This document shows positions 22,510-25,522 of a stretch of 25,522 nucleotides of DNA, piece after piece (the first letter of the stretch is position 1; each line of letters begins with the position of its first letter). Location of the stretch: contig DITW01000061.1 in assembly GCA_002422945.1 (NCBI GenBank), positions 49,719-75,240 of the forward strand, read 5' to 3'. This stretch comes from Sphingomonadales bacterium UBA6174. GTDB taxonomy: Bacteria; Pseudomonadota; Alphaproteobacteria; Sphingomonadales; Sphingomonadaceae. The translations under genes and the position numbers were made by a program. The notes below the pieces were generated by a model, which saw only the letters and a program-made list of their open reading frames with translations, was not told where the DNA came from and did no database searches.

Positions 22510-24030
22510 TCAGGCAAATAGATCCCGATATTGGTCGCGCAGTGCGTTTTTCTGGACCTTGCCCATCGTATTGCGCGGCAGTTCGGGGACGAATTGCACT
22601 GATTTGGGCTGTTTGAACCGGGCGAGCCGATCTTGCAGGCCGGTGATGATCCCGGCTTCCGACAGTTCCGCCCCGGCCAAGGGGACGATCACCGCGACCA
22701 CCGCCTCGCCAAAATCGGGATGGGGAACGCCGATGACCGCGCTTTCATTGACGCCGGGCAGGTCGTCGATTTCGGATTCGACCTCTTTCGGATAGATGTT
22801 GAACCCGCCGGAAATGATCAGATCCTTGCCGCGCCCGATGATGCGGACATAGCCCTTGTCATCGATCATGCCGAGGTCGCCGGTGATGAAGAAACCGTCA
22901 TCGCGCATGTCTTCGGCGGTTTTTCCCGGGTTGCGCCAATAGCCGGAAAACAGGTTCGGCCCGCGCACTTCGATCATGCCGATTTCGCCTTGCGGCAGGG
23001 GGGTGCCGCTGGCCGGATCGGTGATGCGCAGGTCCACCCCCGGCAGCGGAAAGCCGACGGTGCCGGGTTCGCGCACGCCCTCATAAGGGTTGGACGTGTT
23101 CATCTGGGTTTCGGTCATGCCGTAACGTTCGAGAATGTAATGGCCGGTCTTGTCGGCAAAGGCGCGATGGGTGTCGGCCAATAAGGGTGCAGAGCCAGAG
23201 ATGAACAGGTGCATGTTCTTGACCGCATCGGGTGTGAGGCCGGTGAGGGTGAGCAGCCGCGTGTAAAAGGTCGGCACGCCCATCAGGCTTGTCGCGCGCG
23301 GGAAGAGGGACAGGACCTCGGCTGCGTCGAATTTCGGCAGGAAGATCATGCTGCCACCCGCCGAAATCAGCGTGTTGGTGGCGATGAACAGGCCGTGGAC
23401 ATGGAAGATCGGCAGCGCGTGGATCAGCACATCATCTTTGGTAAAACGCCATGCGTCGACCAAAATCGCGGCGTTGGACGACAAGGCGCGGCGCGGGATG
23501 ACCGCGCCCTTGGGCTTGCCGGTGGTGCCGGAGGTGTAAAGCATCGCCGCCGGGGCTTCCGGATCGTGGCTTGGCGGGGTTGCGGCTGTGGTGGCGACAT
23601 GGGCGAGCAGGTCGGTCCAACTGCCCTTGCCCGATCCATCCAGCGTTTCGATCCGCAAGGTTGCGGGTAAATTATCGAGCCGGTTGCGCCAGAGCGGATC
23701 GACGATCAGTAGCGACGGTTCGGCATTGTCGATGAACCATGCGACTTCCGAAGCGGTATAGCCGCTGTTGAGCGGCATATAGACCGCGCCGTGCCACAGG
23801 CACCCAAGATAGAGCAGCAAGGCGGGGACGGACTTTTCGACCTGCGCGGTGACGCGGTCGCCGGGTTGGATGCCGAGTTCGGCCAAAAGTGCGGCAATGC
23901 GCGCGGCTTCACTGCGCAACTGCCCATAATCGAGCAAGACATCGCCCGCCGCATTGCGGAGAAACGGGCGGGCCGGATCGGCATCGGCCAGCGTGCAAAT
24001 CGTGTCGATAATATCTGGATAGGTCGTCAT
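22510..24030 (-). CDS. malonyl-CoA synthetase-like acyl-CoA ligase (MatB-like)
   Basis: An ANL-superfamily adenylating enzyme of 506 residues, started at ATG 24030 (MTTYPDIIDTICTLADADPA); 13 further residues are open upstream to 24069 but run through the repeat element and look non-coding. Motifs are present: P-loop YTSGTTGKPKGA (165-176), LMGVPTFYTRLL, family-typical YGMTET (303-308), GDLG with the conserved Asp (about 384) and the C-terminal catalytic Lys491 in NTMGKVQKNALR. MGVPTFYTRLL together with the overall pattern points to malonyl-CoA synthetase (ATP, CoA, malonate), but a close relative using another acid is possible. No malonyl-CoA decarboxylase is beside it. It forms malonyl-CoA in the cytoplasm. 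Confidence 0.85.
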   Translation of the reverse strand: MTTYPDIIDTICTLADADPARPFLRNAAGDVLLDYGQLRSEAARIAALLAELGIQPGDRVTAQVEKSVPALLLYLGCLWHGAVYMPLNSGYTASEVAWFIDNAEPSLLIVDPLWRNRLDNLPATLRIETLDGSGKGSWTDLLAHVATTAATPPSHDPEAPAAMLYTSGTTGKPKGAVIPRRALSSNAAILVDAWRFTKDDVLIHALPIFHVHGLFIATNTLISAGGSMIFLPKFDAAEVLSLFPRATSLMGVPTFYTRLLTLTGLTPDAVKNMHLFISGSAPLLADTHRAFADKTGHYILERYGMTETQMNTSNPYEGVREPGTVGFPLPGVDLRITDPASGTPLPQGEIGMIEVRGPNLFSGYWRNPGKTAEDMRDDGFFITGDLGMIDDKGYVRIIGRGKDLIISGGFNIYPKEVESEIDDLPGVNESAVIGVPHPDFGEAVVAVIVPLAGAELSEAGIITGLQDRLARFKQPKSVQFVPELPRNTMGKVQKNALRDQYRDLFA

Positions 24031-24040
24031 GCCGCTTTTC

Positions 24041-24070
24041 TTAGAGTGATTTCGAGTGACATGGTACATT
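24041..24070 (-). repeat. 30-base upstream element, copy 2 (before the ligase gene)
   Basis: Plus strand TTAGAGTGATTTCGAGTGAC followed by ATGGTACATT. It ends ten bases before the ligase ATG at 24030. It matches copy 1 (21971-22000) at 27 of 30 positions, with the same orientation and distance relative to its gene. The inner inverted repeat is less perfect here. Confidence 0.6.
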
Positions 24071-24120
24071 TCACGGCTCGAAAATCGCGGGATGAAAAAC
24101 CATCTGTTCTTTGCCAGAAA

Positions 24121-25522
24121 TCAGCGCGGAATCCCGAAGTTGAGGAAGCTCGGCACAGGTCCTGCCCAATCGCCGGGGGCGAGGGTTTCGTCCACAGGCT
24201 GAATGCCTTGCGGCGCAGGATAACGCTGGGTGCCGCCAATGCCGGACGAGGTGTCGGCTTCAGACTGACGACCGCGTGGACCGCGTTCGCGGCCAGAGCG
24301 TTCACGTGCGGGCTTTTCACGGCTGCGTTCCGGGCGTGGGGCCTGTTCGCGAGGTGCCTGTTCAGGAGGGGCTGCCTGTTCGACAACCTCTGCGACGGGG
24401 GCCGCTTCTTGCGGTGCCTGCTCGCGCGGCGAGCGTTCGCGTGGGGCGCGTTCGCGCGCCGGTCTCGACCGGTCGCCGCGCGCTTTGCGGGCGCGGGGTT
24501 CGGCTTCATTGGTTTCGCTACCCTTGGCTTCGCGCTCGTTCTTATCGCGGGCAGGGGTTGCGGTATCAATATCGGTGATCCGGGGGATCGGGCCGCCGGT
24601 CAGCTTTTCGATCGCTTCGATAGCTTCCTGATCGGCGTCGGTGGCGATGGTGATCGCAATGCCGGTCGCGCCGCCACGGCCTGTGCGGCCAATGCGGTGG
24701 ACATAATCATCGGCATGCCACGGCACGTCGAAATTGAACACATGGCTGACACCCTTGATGTCGAGGCCACGGGCCGCCACGTCGGAGGCGCACAGGATGG
24801 CGATGTCGCCCGCCTTGAACTTGTCGAGTTCCTTGATCCGCGACGGCTGGTCCATGTCGCCATGAATCTGCCCGGCGGCCATGCCATGACGGTTCAGGCT
24901 TTCCGCCAGCTCGCGCACGGTCGTCTTGCGATTGCAGAAGACGATGGCGTTTTTGATATTTTCCGATGCGATCAGGGCGCGCAGCACTTCGCGCTTTTTG
25001 CGCGGGTTGGTGATCGCCAGCTTTTGCTCAATCATGATGTTGGTCGTCGCGGGGCGCGCGACCTCAATCGATTTCGGGCTACTCAGGAATTTGTCCGCCA
25101 GCTTTTTGATCGGCGGCGGCATGGTCGCGGAGAACAGCAAAGTCTGGCGCGAGGTCGGCAGGCGCGAGCAGATTTCCTCGATATCGGGGATGAAGCCCAT
25201 GTCGAGCATGCGGTCCGCCTCGTCGATGACGAGCAGGCTGCACCCGGTCAGCAAGATCTTGCCGCGTTCGAACAGGTCCTTCAACCGGCCCGGTGTGGCG
25301 ATCAGGACATCGACGCCCTTTTCCAGCGCGGCCAATTGGTCGCCCATGCTGACGCCGCCGATGAGCAGCGCCATGTTGAGCTTGTGATATTTGCCGTATT
25401 TTTCGAAATTTTCGGCCACCTGCACCGCGAGTTCGCGGGTCGGTTCCAAAATCAGTGAGCGCGGCATGCGCGCGCGGCTGCGCCCTTCGGCCAGAATATC
25501 GATCATCGGCAGGACGAAGCTG
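24121..25522 (-). CDS. DEAD-box RNA helicase (RhlE-like), N-terminus cut by window end
   Basis: The frame is open to the window edge (codons before the Met at 25506 continue as SFVLP), so the N-terminal Q motif and Walker A lie outside. Visible motifs are PTRELA (Ia), TPGR (Ib), VIDEADRML (motif II), FSAT (III), IVFCNRK (IV), ARGLD (V) and HRIGRTGRGG (VI). The first part of the C-terminal tail (after LTGGPIPRITDID) is an unstructured, Arg/Glu/Pro/Ala-rich region of about 130 residues with repeats such as PREQAP and ARERSGRERG, as in RhlE-type enzymes that bind RNA through a basic tail. It unwinds short RNA duplexes with ATP, in ribosome assembly or mRNA decay. The C-terminal end (PSFLNFGIPR) is an odd short conserved-looking motif after the low-complexity part. 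Confidence 0.92.
   Translation of the reverse strand, partial: SFVLPMIDILAEGRSRARMPRSLILEPTRELAVQVAENFEKYGKYHKLNMALLIGGVSMGDQLAALEKGVDVLIATPGRLKDLFERGKILLTGCSLLVIDEADRMLDMGFIPDIEEICSRLPTSRQTLLFSATMPPPIKKLADKFLSSPKSIEVARPATTNIMIEQKLAITNPRKKREVLRALIASENIKNAIVFCNRKTTVRELAESLNRHGMAAGQIHGDMDQPSRIKELDKFKAGDIAILCASDVAARGLDIKGVSHVFNFDVPWHADDYVHRIGRTGRGGATGIAITIATDADQEAIEAIEKLTGGPIPRITDIDTATPARDKNEREAKGSETNEAEPRARKARGDRSRPARERAPRERSPREQAPQEAAPVAEVVEQAAPPEQAPREQAPRPERSREKPARERSGRERGPRGRQSEADTSSGIGGTQRYPAPQGIQPVDETLAPGDWAGPVPSFLNFGIPR

Noticed and set aside
24260..24490. Tandem-like repeats in the helicase tail region as a CRISPR or DNA repeat array
   Set aside because: They encode an Arg/Glu/Pro-rich protein tail with imperfect units, typical for RhlE-like C-termini; no spacer structure.
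23791..25458. 555-codon plus-strand open frame opposite the ligase and helicase genes
   Set aside because: It runs across two genes with complete catalytic motifs on the other strand, and the translated sequence is low in meaning and Arg/Gly/Ala-rich.

Overview
The window comes from a moderately GC-rich alphaproteobacterium, most probably a sphingomonad (Sphingomonadales). The basis is GC-rich codon usage, the rmlACDB cluster, an OprO/P-like porin with an N-terminal coiled coil, and the general style of the flanking housekeeping genes. The genus cannot be fixed from the sequence alone.

Layout. A truncated tRNA (bases 1-32, minus strand) is followed by a tightly overlapping rmlA-rmlC-rmlD-rmlB operon for dTDP-L-rhamnose (318-3739). 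Next is a PglK/MsbA-like half-size ABC transporter that probably flips a lipid-linked saccharide (3894-5681). A strikingly AT-rich island (about 5680-7100) holds a convergent SAM-dependent methyltransferase gene and a small ORF with a strong Shine-Dalgarno sequence. A GT-B-like putative glycosyltransferase follows (7103-8227). A long plus-strand operon (8495-15990) then encodes rfbF, rfbG and rfbH (CDP-glucose to the CDP-4-keto-3,6-dideoxyhexose stage), an HpcH/HpaI-type aldolase, a HAD phosphatase-like protein, a thiamine-diphosphate (ThDP) carboligase/decarboxylase-like enzyme and an NAD(P)-dependent SDR. Two glycosyltransferase-like genes run on the opposite strand (16004-17879), followed by a porin (18194-19657).

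From about 19658 the content changes. There is an inverted repeat, a stand-alone Fis-type helix-turn-helix fragment that looks like the tail of a sigma-54 activator, then minus-strand genes: an LLM-class flavin oxidoreductase, hisF, a secreted hypothetical protein, a malonyl-CoA synthetase-like ligase and a DEAD-box helicase cut by the window end. hisF and the ligase gene share a near-identical 30-base element 9-10 bases upstream of their start codons.

How the genes work together. The left two thirds is a surface polysaccharide (O-antigen or exopolysaccharide) locus. It makes dTDP-rhamnose and a CDP-linked deoxysugar, transfers sugars, and flips the lipid-linked product. The most interesting part is the rfbFGH-aldolase-HAD-ThDP-SDR run. 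It resembles yersiniose A biosynthesis, in which YerE, a ThDP enzyme, adds a two-carbon branch to CDP-4-keto-3,6-dideoxyglucose. It carries extra aldolase and phosphatase genes that a simple yersiniose route does not need, so it may encode an undescribed branched or extended CDP-sugar. The reductase partner that RfbH normally needs is not in the window.
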